Shown here one piece after another: positions 27,014 through 39,004 of a DNA stretch of 64,000 nt (position 1 is its first letter; every line of letters begins with the position of its first letter). The translations under genes were made by a program, and so were the position numbers. The DNA is taken from positions 310,001 to 374,000 of the forward strand of contig CAVXNP010000001.1 in the NCBI GenBank assembly GCA_963763305.1, read 5' to 3'. This DNA comes from CAVXNP01 sp963763305. GTDB taxonomy: Bacteria; Pseudomonadota; Gammaproteobacteria; Xanthomonadales; Rhodanobacteraceae. The notes beneath the pieces are model-generated. The model did not search any database. It was not told where the DNA came from and was given only the letters and a program-made list of their open reading frames with translations.

Positions 27014-27044
27014 TTGCCGCAGTGCATCAGGCAACGGCTATAAT
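27014..27044 (+). promoter_or_regulatory. candidate sigma-70 promoter of sucA
   Basis: A perfect -10 box TATAAT (27039-27044) lies 76 bp before the sucA start. The best -35 match is TTGCCG (27014-27019), with a long spacer of 19 bp. The remainder of the 26633-27119 gap shows nothing else recognisable. Confidence 0.6.
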
Positions 27045-27119
27045 CGTTAAGATTCCATCCGGCCGTTTGCCCGAGCAGGAGCAAATGGTCGACGCCCCCT
27101 TTCCCCTGCCGGTGGTGAC

Positions 27120-29959
27120 GTGAGCACAAACCTGATTCGCGAGTTTTCCGAGTCCTCCCAACTCGCCGGCGGCAACGCCGACTACGTCGAACAACTCTAT
27201 GAGTCGTGGCTGGCAGATCCAGGCTCGGTCCCGGCGGACTGGGCCGGCTATTTCGAAACGTTCAAGGGTCGCCAATCCGGCGATGTGCCGCACTCGGGCG
27301 CGATCGCCCGCATCGAGGCGGCGCAGAAACAGCGCCACACCGCTGCCGCCGGCACCTTTGACGACGCCTACGCGCGCAAGCAGGCCGGTGTACTGCGGCT
27401 GCTGACCGCCTACCGCTCGCGCGGGCACCTGGCCGCCGACCTGGACCCGCTCGGTCTGGCCGGCAAGATGCCGGCGCCGGACCTGGGCCTGGCCTTCCAC
27501 GGCCTGTCCGACGCCGACCTGGACACCGAATTCGACTGCGGCACCTACGCCGGTGGCGGCCAGCGCATGAAGCTGCGCGAGCTGCTGGCGCGACTGAAGA
27601 AGGTCTACACCGGCACCATCGGCGCCGAGTTCATGTACATCAGCGACCACGCCCAGCGCAGCTGGATCTACACCCGGCTGGAGCAGGCCAACGGCAGCGC
27701 CGGGCTGGACAAGCCGGGCAAGCTGCGGGTGCTGGAGGGCCTGACCGCCGCCGAAGGGCTCGAGCGCTACCTGCACACCAAGTACGTCGGCCAGAAGCGC
27801 TTCTCGCTCGAGGGCGGCGACAGCCTGATTCCGATGGTCGACGACGTGATCACGGCCGCCGGCGACAACGGCATCAAGGAGCTGGTGCTGGGCATGGCCC
27901 ATCGCGGCCGCCTGAACGTGCTGGTGAACATCCTGGGCAAGCCGCCCAAGACGCTGTTCAACGAATTCGAGGGCAAGTTCGAGCATCCGGACGACCCGGC
28001 CCACTCGGGCGACGTCAAATACCACATGGGCTTTTCCGCCGACGTGCGCACGCCGCACGGCAACGGCGTGCACGTGGCGCTGGCGTTCAACCCGTCGCAC
28101 CTGGAGATCGTCAATCCGGTGGTCTGCGGCTCGGTGCATGCGCGCCAGGCGCGCAGCCGCGACACCGAGCACACCCGTTCGATGGCAGTGCTGGTGCATG
28201 GCGACGCGGCCTTTGCCGGCCAGGGCGTCAACATGGAACTGCTCAACATGTCGCAGGCGCGCGGTTTCCGCACCGGCGGCAGCCTGCACATCGTGATCAA
28301 CAACCAGGTGGGCTTCACCACGTCCAATCCGCAGGACGCGCGTTCGACCATGTACTGCACCGACCTGGCCAAGATGATCAACGCGCCGGTGCTGCACGTG
28401 AACGGCGACGACCCGGAAGCGGTGATCGAAGTCACCCGTCTGGCCTACGAGTTCCGCAAGCAGTTCCGCCGCGACGTGGTGATCGACCTGGTCTGCTACC
28501 GCCGCCACGGCCACAACGAGGCCGACGAGCCGGCGGCCACGCAGCCGCTGATGTACCAGATCATCCGCAAGCGCCCGACCGCCCGCGACCTGTACCAGCA
28601 GCAGCTGGTGAAGGAAGGCGTGCTGGCCGAGGGCGACGCGGCCAGGCAGCTGGACGCCTACCGCGACCGCCTCGAGGCCGGCGAGCCGATGACCGAACTG
28701 CAGACCTCGCCGGTGCGCGAAGGCCACGTCGACTGGTCGCGCTTCAACGGCAAGCTGGCCGACACCGCCAAGACCACGGTAGCCGAAGAAGAAGCTGACC
28801 GCGCTGGCCAAGCGCCTGCTCGACCTGCCGCCGGACCTGACCCTGCAGTCACGCGTGGCCAAGATCTACGACGACCGCCGCAAGATGGCCGCCGGCGAGC
28901 AGCCGGCCGACTGGGGCTTTGCCGAGAACCTGGCCTACGCCACGTTGATCGACGAGGGCCACAACCTGCGCCTGGTCGGCCAGGATTCGGGCCGCGGCAC
29001 CTTCTTCCACCGCCACGCGGTGCTGCACGACCAGAAGGACGGCCACACCTTCATGCCGCTGGCGATGATCCGCGATGGCGCCAACGTCGAGGTGATCGAC
29101 TCGCTGCTCAGCGAGGAGGCGGTGATGGCCTTCGAGTACGGCCACTCCACCACCGATCCGGACACGCTGCACATCTGGGAAGCCCAGTTCGGCGACTTCG
29201 CCAACGGCGCGCAGGTGGTGATCGACCAGTTCATCAGTTCCGGCGAGGCCAAGTGGAACCGCGCTGTGCGGGCTGGCCCTGTACCTGCCGCACGGCTACG
29301 AAGGCCAGGGTCCGGAGCACTCCTCCGCCCGCCTGGAGCGCTTCCTGCAGCTGTGCGCGATGGACAACATGCAGGTGTGCGTGCCGACCACCCCGGCGCA
29401 GGATTTCCACATGATCCGCCGCCAGGTGCTGCGCGCGGTGCGCAAGCCCTTGATCGTGATGACGCCCAAATCGCTGCTGCGCCACAAGCTGGCCGTATCC
29501 AGCCTGGACGAGCTGGCCAACGGCAGCTTCCAGCTGGTCATCGGCGAGCACCGCGAGCTGGCGGCGAAGAAGGTCAAGCGCGTGGTGCTGTGCTCGGGCC
29601 GGGTCTACTACGACCTGCTCGAGGAAGCGGACAAGCGCGGGATCACCGACGTCGCCATCGTGCGCGTGGAGCAGCTGTACCCGTTCCCGCGTCCGGAGGT
29701 CGGCGCCGAGCTGGCCCGGTATCCCTCCGCCAAGGAAGTGATCTGGTGCCAGGAAGAGCCGATGAACCAGGGCGCCTGGTTCCAGATCCGCCACCACCTG
29801 CAGGCGGTGATCGGCCCCAGGCACAGCCTCTCGTACGCCGGGCGCGCCCGCTCGCCGGCACCGGCGGCCGGTCACTACAACACGCACGTCGCCGAACAGG
29901 CGGCTCTGGTCGAACAAGCGCTGGTGTCGCCGGTCGGCACCGACCACGCGGCAGAATAA
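27120..29959 (+). CDS. sucA: 2-oxoglutarate dehydrogenase E1, two frameshifts
   Basis: The thiamine-diphosphate-dependent E1 component of the 2-oxoglutarate dehydrogenase complex decarboxylates 2-oxoglutarate in the TCA cycle. From the GTG at 27120 the N-terminal segment DYVEQLYESWLADPGSVPADW, then AYRSRGHLAADLDPLGL, the MAHRGRLNVLVNILGKP core and the C-terminal half with HGYEGQGPEHSSARLERFLQL are all present. Extra bases occur at 28791 (GAA then G) and 29263 (CGC then G); correcting them restores EEKLTALAKRLLDLP and KWNRLCGLALYLPHGYEG. The corrected protein is about 945 residues, the usual E1 size. It is followed after 16 bp by sucB. An essential-type gene broken twice points to sequence error. 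Confidence 0.92.
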
Positions 29960-29975
29960 AACCCAAGGATCATTT

Positions 29976-31206
<1,231 letters not shown>

Positions 31207-31330
31207 GCGCCCCCGCTCAAAGACGCATAGGTAACGAAGCTCTGATGGTGAGTCGTGCGGACCAACCCACGCTCACCGTAACTTTTCGTCTGGTGTTGCC
31301 CCCGCGCAGCATGTGCAGCAAGGATCAACC

Positions 31331-32757
<1,427 letters not shown>

Positions 32758-32877
32758 CCGCAGGCCGGCAACGTCCCGCCGCGCGGGACTGTTGCGAGAG
32801 TGCGCCCGTGCGTTCCCCGCCGCGTCAGGCGGGCGGGCTCTCGCCCCTCATCCCTCGCCCCTGCTTTCGAGGCATCC

Positions 32878-33474
32878 ATGCCCCTTCCCACCGCCCTGTG
32901 CGTCTACTGCGGCTCCAGCAACGGAGCCCATCCTGAATACGTCGAGCTGGCGCGCGCCTTTGGCGCCAAGATGGCCCGGCTGGGCGTCGCGCTGGTGTAT
33001 GGCGGCGGCAAGGTCGGCCTGATGGGCACGGTCGCCGACGCCGTTCTGGCCGGCGGCGGCAAGGTGATCGGCGTGATCCCGCGCCAACTGGTCGAGCTGG
33101 AGGTGGCCCATCCCGACCTGAGCGAACTGGTGGTGGTCGAGACCATGCACCAGCGCAAGACCCGCATGTACGAATTGTCCGATGCGTTCGTCGCCCTGCC
33201 CGGCGGCTTCGGCACCATGGACGAGATGTTCGAGATGCTGACCTGGGCCCAGCTCGGGTTGCACCGGTACCCTTGCGGATTTCTCGATGTACGCGGCTAC
33301 TACACCGGATTGCGCAAGCTGATGGACCACATGGTGGCCGAGAGCTTCGTCAAGCCAGGCCAGCGCGACAGCGTCTGGTTCGGTGAGTCGGCCGCTGCCC
33401 TGTTCGAGTGGATGGACAACTACGACGGCGGCAATGCCGCCCGCGTGATCGGCCCCGACAGCGTCAAGGCCTGA
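32878..33474 (+). CDS. LOG-family protein (cytokinin riboside monophosphate phosphoribohydrolase type)
   Basis: This 198-residue Rossmann-fold protein of the LOG/TIGR00730 family hydrolyses nucleoside 5'-monophosphates to base and ribose 5-phosphate. It has the opening CVYCGSSNG, the lysine-containing GGGKVGLMG, and the signature LPGGFGTMDE with its catalytic Glu. The ATG at 32878 puts the protein start at the usual place. It lies 120 bp after lpdA and 19 bp before the reductase gene, so the last two are probably one operon. In bacteria the role ranges from cytokinin-like base production to nucleotide turnover; the sequence does not distinguish them. Confidence 0.87.
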   Translation: MPLPTALCVYCGSSNGAHPEYVELARAFGAKMARLGVALVYGGGKVGLMGTVADAVLAGGGKVIGVIPRQLVELEVAHPDLSELVVVETMHQRKTRMYELSDAFVALPGGFGTMDEMFEMLTWAQLGLHRYPCGFLDVRGYYTGLRKLMDHMVAESFVKPGQRDSVWFGESAAALFEWMDNYDGGNAARVIGPDSVKA

Positions 33475-33493
33475 GCCGAAGGAGGCACATCCG

Positions 33494-34490
33494 ATGACCA
33501 CGTTCAACGCATTCCGTATCCATGGCGGGAAGGACGCGGACCACCGCGCCGGCGTCGAGCCCATGTCGACCGATGCACTCTCTCCGGGCGAAGTGCTGGT
33601 CAGGGCCGCCTGGTCCTCGGTCAACTACAAGGATGCCCTTGCCGGTACCGGCAAGGGCAGGATCCTGCGCCGGTTTCCGCTCAACGGCGGTATCGACGTG
33701 GCCGGCCACGTGGTGGCATCGACCGATCCGGCCTTCCGCGAGGGCGATGCGGTGCTGTGCACCGGCAGCGGCCTGTCCGAAACGCGCGATGGCGGCTATG
33801 CGCAATACATCCGGCTACCGGCCGAGTGGACCATTCCCCTGCCCGCCGGACTCGGACCTGCGCCAGAGCATGATCCTGGGCACCGCCGGCTTTACCGCGG
33901 CGCTGGCCCTGCTGCGCATGCAGGACAACCGGCAGACCCCGGAGCTCGGTCCGATCGCGATCACCGGCGCCACCGGCGGCGTCGGCATGCTGGCCATCGA
34001 TATCTTCACCCGCGCCGGCTACGCCGTGCATGCGATCAGCGGCAAGGCCGACCGCTTCGGCGTGCTGCGCAGTCTGGGCGCGACCGAATGCATCGACCGC
34101 CATCAACTTGCCTTCAGCGGCAAGCCGATGGATTCGGCCCGCTTTGGCGGCGCCCTGGACAACGTGGGCGGCCACATGCTGGCTGGCCTGCTGCCGCTGA
34201 CCGCGCCCTATGGCAACGTGGCGATCTGCGGCAACGCCGGGGGTATCGCCTTCGAAAGCACCGTGATGCCCTTCATCATCCGCGGCGCCAGCCTGTTGGG
34301 AATCGCCTCGGCCGGCACCGCGCGCGACCTGCGCGATGCGATCTGGCAGCACCTGGCATCGGACTGGAAACCCCGCCACCTGGATACCATCGCCACCGCC
34401 GAGGTGACGCTGGAGGAGCTGCCGCGGGTATTCGACCGCATGCTGGCCGGCGACTCGTTCGGACGTACCCTGGTCCGACTGGCCGACTGA
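33494..34490 (+). CDS. acuI: YhdH/AcuI-family acrylyl-CoA reductase (NADPH), one frameshift
   Basis: This zinc-free medium-chain dehydrogenase/reductase reduces acryloyl-CoA to propionyl-CoA with NADPH. AAGGAGG lies 8 bases upstream of the ATG. The family signs are YKDALAGTGKGRI near residue 45, GGIDVAGHVV, ILGTAGFTAALALL and the nucleotide-binding TGATGGVGMLA. An extra G at 33854 (after CTC) shifts the frame; corrected reading gives PLPAGLDLRQSMILGTAG. The corrected length is about 331 residues, as in E. coli. It could detoxify acrylyl-CoA or reduce other small quinone-like substrates. Confidence 0.87.
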
Positions 34491-34526
34491 CCTTCCACCG
34501 CCCCTTCCCCACCCGCGGCGGCATGC

Positions 34527-34555
34527 TTGGAAGCGCCGCCTGCGCGGCTTAGAAT
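34527..34555 (+). promoter_or_regulatory. sigma-70 promoter of the response regulator gene
   Basis: TTGGAA (34527-34532) and TAGAAT (34550-34555) are separated by 17 bp, which is the ideal spacing. The -10 box ends 28 bp before the start codon at 34584. Confidence 0.7.
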
Positions 34556-34583
34556 CACCCCATCACCAAGGAACCTCCACCTT

Positions 34584-34949
34584 ATGGCACGCATCCTGAT
34601 CGTCGACGACTCCCCGTCCCAGCTTCTGGGCCTCAAGCGCATCGTCGAGAAGCTCGGCCATGAGACGCTGACCGCCGAGGACGGAGCCGCCGGCGTGGAA
34701 GTGGCCAGGCGCGAACTGCCCGACCTGATCCTGATGGATGTGGTCATGCCCAACCTCAACGGCTTCCAGGCCACGCGCACCATCAGCAAGGACCCCAGCA
34801 CCGCCCATATCCCGGTCGTGCTGGTGACCACCAAGGACCAGGAGACCGACAAGGTCTGGGGCATGCGCCAGGGCGCCAAGGCCTATGTCACCAAGCCGAT
34901 CAAGGAAGAAGAACTGGTCAGCACCCTGAAGGACCTGCTGCCGGCCTGA
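34584..34949 (+). CDS. single-domain response regulator, PilH-like
   Basis: A stand-alone receiver domain of 121 residues. Acidic-pocket Asp8-Asp9 (LIVDDS), phospho-acceptor Asp52 (LILMDVVMP), Thr82/83 and Lys104 (VTKPIK) are all in place. There is no output domain. The sequence is close to PilH/PilG-type regulators of twitching motility, which act by phosphate flow and protein contacts. It has its own promoter and no histidine kinase or pil gene beside it, so the partner lies elsewhere. AAGGA at 34568 serves as ribosome-binding site. Confidence 0.85.
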   Translation: MARILIVDDSPSQLLGLKRIVEKLGHETLTAEDGAAGVEVARRELPDLILMDVVMPNLNGFQATRTISKDPSTAHIPVVLVTTKDQETDKVWGMRQGAKAYVTKPIKEEELVSTLKDLLPA

Positions 34950-35211
34950 GGCCGCCGGCACGGTCATGCCGCGGCGCGCCTGCCACCGTTGCAGGCTTGC
35001 ACGCCCTGCCCCGCGTGCGGAGGCCTCTGACCGCCCCGCAAAGCCCCGTTCGCAAACGCCGCGAGCGCCCATGGCCGCTCTGATCCGGGGCGCCCACGTT
35101 CCGCCCCCCGGGCGATGGAAGCCTGGCGCGCCGCGCCGTGCGGCCATTACCTTACGCGGCCGTAGGCCCACGCCGACAGACTGATCACATGCCGCCGGCA
35201 ACAATGCGACG

Positions 35212-35239
35212 TTCCCATCAGTCCGCTTCGCACTAGAAT
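35212..35239 (+). promoter_or_regulatory. candidate promoter of the small DUF2188-like gene
   Basis: TAGAAT (35234-35239) preceded at 16 bp by TTCCCA (35212-35217). The -10 box is good and the -35 box weak. Nothing else is recognisable in the 366-bp gap between the response regulator and the small gene. Confidence 0.45.
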
Positions 35240-35315
35240 GTCGCCTGCGGTATCGGCGCAGGCTCGTCAGGCGAGACGGAGTATCCCGGTCCCTTCTCTT
35301 CGGCTAGAGGCGGAA

Positions 35316-35561
35316 ATGATGAACGTGGTGTATACGGTCAAGGAAAACGTGGGTGACCTGTGGAGCGTCGTCCGGGATCACACCTACCTCGAAACCCGGC
35401 TGGGCATGAACGAAGCCATCCGTACCGCCGGGCGCCTGGCGCGCGAGCATCACGAGCGCACCGGCTACACGGTTTCGGTGGAGATCGACAGCCATGAGGG
35501 CAAATCGGTATTGTCGCGCTACGCCCGGCCGGGCAGCCACAGCGAGAGCGCCGCCGCCTGA
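35316..35561 (+). CDS. small DUF2188-like protein
   Basis: An 81-residue protein starting at one of two consecutive ATG codons (35316 or 35319) behind AGAGG. It reads as a compact two-strand, helix, strand fold: WSVVRDH, then MNEAIRTAGRLAREHHERTG, then TVSVEIDSHEGKSVLSRY. This resembles DUF2188, in which short strands flank a helix with a repeated Ala/Arg face. It has no signal peptide or catalytic motif. A clear terminator follows, so it is transcribed alone and converges with the tRNA-secG-tpiA unit. Its function is unknown. Confidence 0.6.
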   Translation: MMNVVYTVKENVGDLWSVVRDHTYLETRLGMNEAIRTAGRLAREHHERTGYTVSVEIDSHEGKSVLSRYARPGSHSESAAA

Positions 35562-35633
35562 ACGGCTGACCTCGAGGCCCTGGTGGCTCGTTCCTGTCGG
35601 CCCGGTGCCGGCCATGTCTCCCGACCCCGAAAA

Positions 35634-35656
35634 CCGCCGCATGGCGGATTTTTTTT
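35634..35656 (+). terminator. Rho-independent terminator after the DUF2188-like gene
   Basis: A CCGCC/GGCGG stem with a GCAT loop is followed by A and eight T. It ends the plus-strand transcript about 75 bp after the small gene. Confidence 0.85.
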
Positions 35657-35714
35657 GTCTGCACGACGATGGTCGTTACTTCCCGGCGGACTGCGGCACT
35701 AGCCCGCACAAGCA

Positions 35715-35739
35715 CAAAAAACCCGCCGGGCGGCGGGTT
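35715..35739 (-). terminator. Rho-independent terminator after tRNA-Leu
   Basis: Read on the minus strand, an 8-bp stem (AACCCGCC/GGCGGGTT, loop GCCC) runs into a T-run. It lies 45 bp past the tRNA 3' end and closes the tpiA-secG-tRNA transcript. Confidence 0.85.
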
Positions 35740-35783
35740 CTTCCGGTCCCCGGACATCGCATTGATGTCCGGAGACGCTGCAT

Positions 35784-35868
35784 TGGTGCCCAAGGGGGGA
35801 CTCGAACCCCCACGACCTAAGTCGCTACCACCTCAAGGTAGTGCGTCTACCAATTCCGCCACCTGGGC
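35784..35868 (-). tRNA. tRNA-Leu (anticodon GAG)
   Basis: The minus strand folds as a class II tRNA. The acceptor arm GCCCAGG pairs with CTTGGGC (one G-U), the D arm contains AATTGGTAGAC, the anticodon arm is CTACC-TTGAGGT-GGTAG with anticodon GAG reading CUC and CUU, the long variable arm is typical of leucine tRNAs, and the T arm includes GGTTCGAGTCC. The 3' CCA is encoded. It follows secG closely, as leuU follows secG in E. coli, so it is probably cut from the secG transcript. Confidence 0.97.
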
Positions 35869-35879
35869 AGGTGTGTTGC

Positions 35880-36347
35880 TTAATGCTTCGCCGGCGCCGG
35901 CGCCGGCGTGGTTGCCGCCGGGACGTCGCCCTGGCCCTTGGCCGGAGCGGTGCTGGCCGGGGCGGCCGCCGGGACGTCGGTGTTGGCTGCCGGGGTTGCC
36001 TGCGGCACATCCGACGCGGCGGGTGCCACGGGTTGCGCATTCTGCGTGGCGTCGGGCTTGTTGGCAATACCCGCCATCACGCCGAGGTCGGCATTGGAGC
36101 GGCCGGCCGGCGCACCGGTACGGGCGAAGTACATGCCCATGCCCAGGCTCAACAGGAAGAACAGCGCGGCCAGCACGCCGGTGGCGCGGGTGAGGAAGTT
36201 GGACGAGCCGCGTGCACCGAACACGGTGGACGACGCACCGCCGCCAAAACCGGACCCGGCGTCGGCGCCAGCGCCGCGCTGCATCAGGATCAGCACGATC
36301 ATGGCCGCGGCGATCAGGATGTAAAACACGCTGAAGATGACGAACAT
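35880..36347 (-). CDS. secG: SecG, preprotein translocase subunit
   Basis: The small membrane subunit of SecYEG. It has two helices (VIFSVFYILIAAAMIVLILM and a second near residues 55-75), joined by the conserved GxGAGADAGSGFGGGAS loop, which includes the SSTVFGARGSSNFL signature. The 155-residue length comes from a long Ala/Pro/Thr-rich tail after the second helix, common in Xanthomonadales SecG. It lies 5 bp after tpiA and 11 bp before the tRNA-Leu, and is certainly co-transcribed. Confidence 0.93.
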   Translation of the reverse strand: MFVIFSVFYILIAAAMIVLILMQRGAGADAGSGFGGGASSTVFGARGSSNFLTRATGVLAALFFLLSLGMGMYFARTGAPAGRSNADLGVMAGIANKPDATQNAQPVAPAASDVPQATPAANTDVPAAAPASTAPAKGQGDVPAATTPAPAPAKH

Positions 36348-36352
36348 GGCTA

Positions 36353-37120
36353 TCAGGATTCCGTGGCGCTCGAGTGCGCCGCGGCGCAGATGGCAAGGAA
36401 GTCGGCCGACGTAAGACAGGCGCCGCCGATCAGGCCGCCGTCGACGTCCGGCTGTGCGAACAGCTCCGCGGCGTTGGCCGGCTTGACGCTGCCGCCGTAA
36501 AGCAGCCGGGTCAGACGGGCAATCATAGCATCTTCATTTTCCAGTTGGCTACGAATGAAGGCGTGGACTTCCTGCGCCTGGGCCGGACTGGCGCTGCGGC
36601 CGGTACCGATCGCCCAGACCGGCTCGTAGGCGACCACCGCGGTGTCGAAGCTGGCGATGCCATTGAGTTCGAGCACCGCGCCGAGCTGGCGCGCGATCAC
36701 CTGTTCGGTCTGCCCGGCCTCGCGCTGCTCCAGCGTCTCGCCCACGCACAGCACCGGGGTCAGGCCGCCGGCCCGGGCGGCGGCGAATTTCCGGGCGACC
36801 AGAGCGTCACTCTCGCCGTGGTACTGGCGCCGCTCGGAGTGCCCCACCAGCGCCCACTGCGCGCCGACATCGGCGAGCATGGCCGCGGACACCTCGCCGG
36901 TGTAGGCGCCCTGGCCCTCGTGCGCGCTCACATCCTGGGCGCCGATGCCGACGCCCGATCCGCTGTACTGGTCGGTCAGCATGGCCAGGTAAGGCGCAGG
37001 CGGAAACATCACCACGTCGGCATGGCCGGGCATCTGCCCGGCGACTTCACCGACCAGCGCCATCGCCATCGAGCGGCTGCCGTGCATCTTCCAGTTGCCT
37101 GCAATCAACTTCCTGCGCAT
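36353..37120 (-). CDS. tpiA: triose-phosphate isomerase
   Basis: This glycolytic enzyme interconverts dihydroxyacetone phosphate and glyceraldehyde 3-phosphate. All catalytic parts are visible: Lys in AGNWKMHG, His in VGHSERRQYH, and Glu in AYEPVWAIGTG, followed by the phosphate-binding LLYGGSVKPANA. The length of 255 residues is normal and there is no frameshift. It heads the tpiA-secG-tRNA unit and is divergent from the SDR gene. Confidence 0.96.
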   Translation of the reverse strand: MRRKLIAGNWKMHGSRSMAMALVGEVAGQMPGHADVVMFPPAPYLAMLTDQYSGSGVGIGAQDVSAHEGQGAYTGEVSAAMLADVGAQWALVGHSERRQYHGESDALVARKFAAARAGGLTPVLCVGETLEQREAGQTEQVIARQLGAVLELNGIASFDTAVVAYEPVWAIGTGRSASPAQAQEVHAFIRSQLENEDAMIARLTRLLYGGSVKPANAAELFAQPDVDGGLIGGACLTSADFLAICAAAHSSATES

Positions 37121-37241
37121 GGGCTGCTTCCGTCGTGGTCAAAAACGCAAGCTTAGCGACGCGCCGCCAGAGCGGCAATTGCTGCTGGCGCCACCGGGCC
37201 CTGCCGTTCAAGATGTCGGTTTGCCCCCTACGGATTCCGTC

Positions 37242-38048
37242 ATGCCATCCAGCCGTCCGCTCAGCCTGATCACCGGCGCCTCCTCCGGCATCGGCGCCGC
37301 CTTCGCCCGTGAGCTGGCCGGTCGCGGCCACGATCTGGTGCTGGTGGCGCGACGAGTCGAGCGGTTGCAGGCCATCGCCGCGGCGCTGCGTGCCGCCCAC
37401 GACAGTCAGGTCACCGTGCTGGCGCAGGATCTGGCTGACCCCGCCGCCCCGCGCCTGCTATGCGAGGCGCTGGCCGAGCAGGGCCTGTCCGTGGACTGGC
37501 TGGTCAACAACGCCGGCTATGGCGTGCCGGGGCGCTTCGAGGCCAGCACCTGGCAGACCCACGCCGACTTCCTGCAGGTACTGGTCACCGCCCCCGCCGA
37601 GCTGGTCTGGCGGCTACTTCCGGGCATGCGGCAGCGCGGCTATGGCCGCATCGTCAACGTGGCCTCGCTCGCCGGGCTGGTTCCCGCGTCCGCTGGACAC
37701 ACGCTTTATGCGGCGAGCAAGGCCTTCATGATCCGGTTCTCGCAAGCCCTGGCATTGGAGCAGGCCAGCCACGGCATCCACGCCTGTGCGCTGTGCCCCG
37801 GCTTTACCCGCTCCGAGTTCCATGACGTGACCGGCACCCGCGAGCTGATGAACCGCATGCCGGGGTTCATGTGGCTGAGCGCCGAGGAGGTTGCACGCCA
37901 GGGTGCCGACGCAGTCGAGCGCGGTCGCGCCGTGCATGTTACAGGGCGGGTCAACCGGCTGATCAAGGGGCTGGCCGACTGGATGCCCGACCGGCTGTCG
38001 CTGGCGCTGTCGGCGCGCGAGTCCAGACGCTACCGGCAGCTGGACTGA
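37242..38048 (+). CDS. short-chain dehydrogenase/reductase
   Basis: A classical SDR of 268 residues. It has the nucleotide-binding TGASSGIG at residues about 10-17, Arg residues after strand 2 (VARRVERL), which favour NADP, the NNAG motif, catalytic Ser in NVASLAG and the YAASK pair. The C-terminal extension after residue 230 resembles the YqjQ/DltE-like group. The substrate is unknown. It is divergent from tpiA (121 bp) and followed 122 bp later by the DUF6445 gene on the same strand. Confidence 0.83.
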   Translation: MPSSRPLSLITGASSGIGAAFARELAGRGHDLVLVARRVERLQAIAAALRAAHDSQVTVLAQDLADPAAPRLLCEALAEQGLSVDWLVNNAGYGVPGRFEASTWQTHADFLQVLVTAPAELVWRLLPGMRQRGYGRIVNVASLAGLVPASAGHTLYAASKAFMIRFSQALALEQASHGIHACALCPGFTRSEFHDVTGTRELMNRMPGFMWLSAEEVARQGADAVERGRAVHVTGRVNRLIKGLADWMPDRLSLALSARESRRYRQLD

Positions 38049-38170
38049 GCCGCGGCAGCCGGGCGCAGAGGGTGGCGGTCGCGCAGCGGCCGCCGGATGG
38101 CCCCACGCTGCGCACAACCGCACGCATACGCTAGTGTTGGCGCTTCGCCCTCGCCGCCCGGTACGCCGTC

Positions 38171-38845
38171 ATGTCGCTTTTCCCCACCCAGATGCGCCCG
38201 CTGCCCTACCGCAAGCCGACCGAAGGCCGCGACTACTGGGTAGTAGACGAAGTATTGCCCAACGCCGGGGCGGTCCGTGCGCGCTGCCTGGCCAAGACCG
38301 ACTGGGAGTACGGCTACCCGCGCACCGGCGAGGTGTGGCCTGGCATGCGCGCCTCGCCGGCCTTGCTCGATGACGAGCTGGCCACGGTGGAGGCACGGGT
38401 ACGGCAACTGACCGGCGCAAAAAGGCTCTGGGTGGAGCAGACCGAGGAAGGCCTGAAGCTCAACCACAACTGCGTGCAGGTGGTCGGATCGCTGGAGGGC
38501 GCGATCAAGCCGCACACCGACTCGCTCAACCTCTGCCGCTATGCCGCGGTGCTGTACCTCAACCCCGACGTGCCTGAACAGTGCGGCACCAGCTTCTTCC
38601 GCCAGCGTCAGCCGAACGGTCAGCTCGGCGGCAACATCGTGATGCCTCCGCACCGCAACCTCGTCGATGCACTCGGCAACCGGTTCGTCCAGCCCAATGC
38701 GTTCGTGGAGGATGTCCGTGTACCGCACCGGTTCAACCGCCTGCTGGTCTACAAGGCCAACATCATCCACAGCGCCAGCGCCTACTGGGGGCTGGACGAC
38801 ACCGCCTCCAAGCGGATGACCGCCGTGTTCTTCTGGATGGCGTAG
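38171..38845 (+). CDS. DUF6445-like putative non-heme iron protein
   Basis: The 224-residue protein looks like DUF6445, a family placed near 2-oxoglutarate/Fe(II) oxygenase folds and found in Xanthomonadales and Caulobacterales, often with tryptophan-halogenase-type genes. An HxD-like metal pair is present (IKPHTDS) and a distal His lies in NIIHSA, followed by a Lys/Arg-containing strand (DTASKRMTAVFFW). It has no signal peptide. It is convergent with the isopenicillin-N-synthase-like gene, with a REP doublet between them. Catalysis is an inference from the metal-type triad. Confidence 0.6.
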   Translation: MSLFPTQMRPLPYRKPTEGRDYWVVDEVLPNAGAVRARCLAKTDWEYGYPRTGEVWPGMRASPALLDDELATVEARVRQLTGAKRLWVEQTEEGLKLNHNCVQVVGSLEGAIKPHTDSLNLCRYAAVLYLNPDVPEQCGTSFFRQRQPNGQLGGNIVMPPHRNLVDALGNRFVQPNAFVEDVRVPHRFNRLLVYKANIIHSASAYWGLDDTASKRMTAVFFWMA

Positions 38846-38863
38846 CAGCTTGCCCCCGGCCCC

Positions 38864-38936
38864 GCAGGGTGGGCTTCAGCCCACCATCTCTTCGCCTTTG
38901 CGCTCCGTTGGCCTGATGGGCTCAAGCCCACCCTAC
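38864..38936. repeat. inverted REP doublet 1
   Basis: AGGGTGGGCTTCAGCCCACC (within 38864-38885) and its inverted copy GGGCTCAAGCCCACCCTAC (within 38916-38936) face each other across 30 bp. Each arm is itself a hairpin (GTGGGCTTCAGCCCAC). It lies between convergent genes and could end transcripts from both sides. Confidence 0.85.
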
Positions 38937-39004
38937 GCCGGCGCGCCGGTCGTGCGGCTGCACGCCAAGCCTGGCGCGACGCCCGCACTCCCGGGTCCCG
39001 CAAG

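Noticed and set aside
28780..29270. Programmed ribosomal frameshifting in sucA
   Set aside because: No slippery heptamer or downstream structure at a fixed place; similar shifts occur in many unrelated genes.
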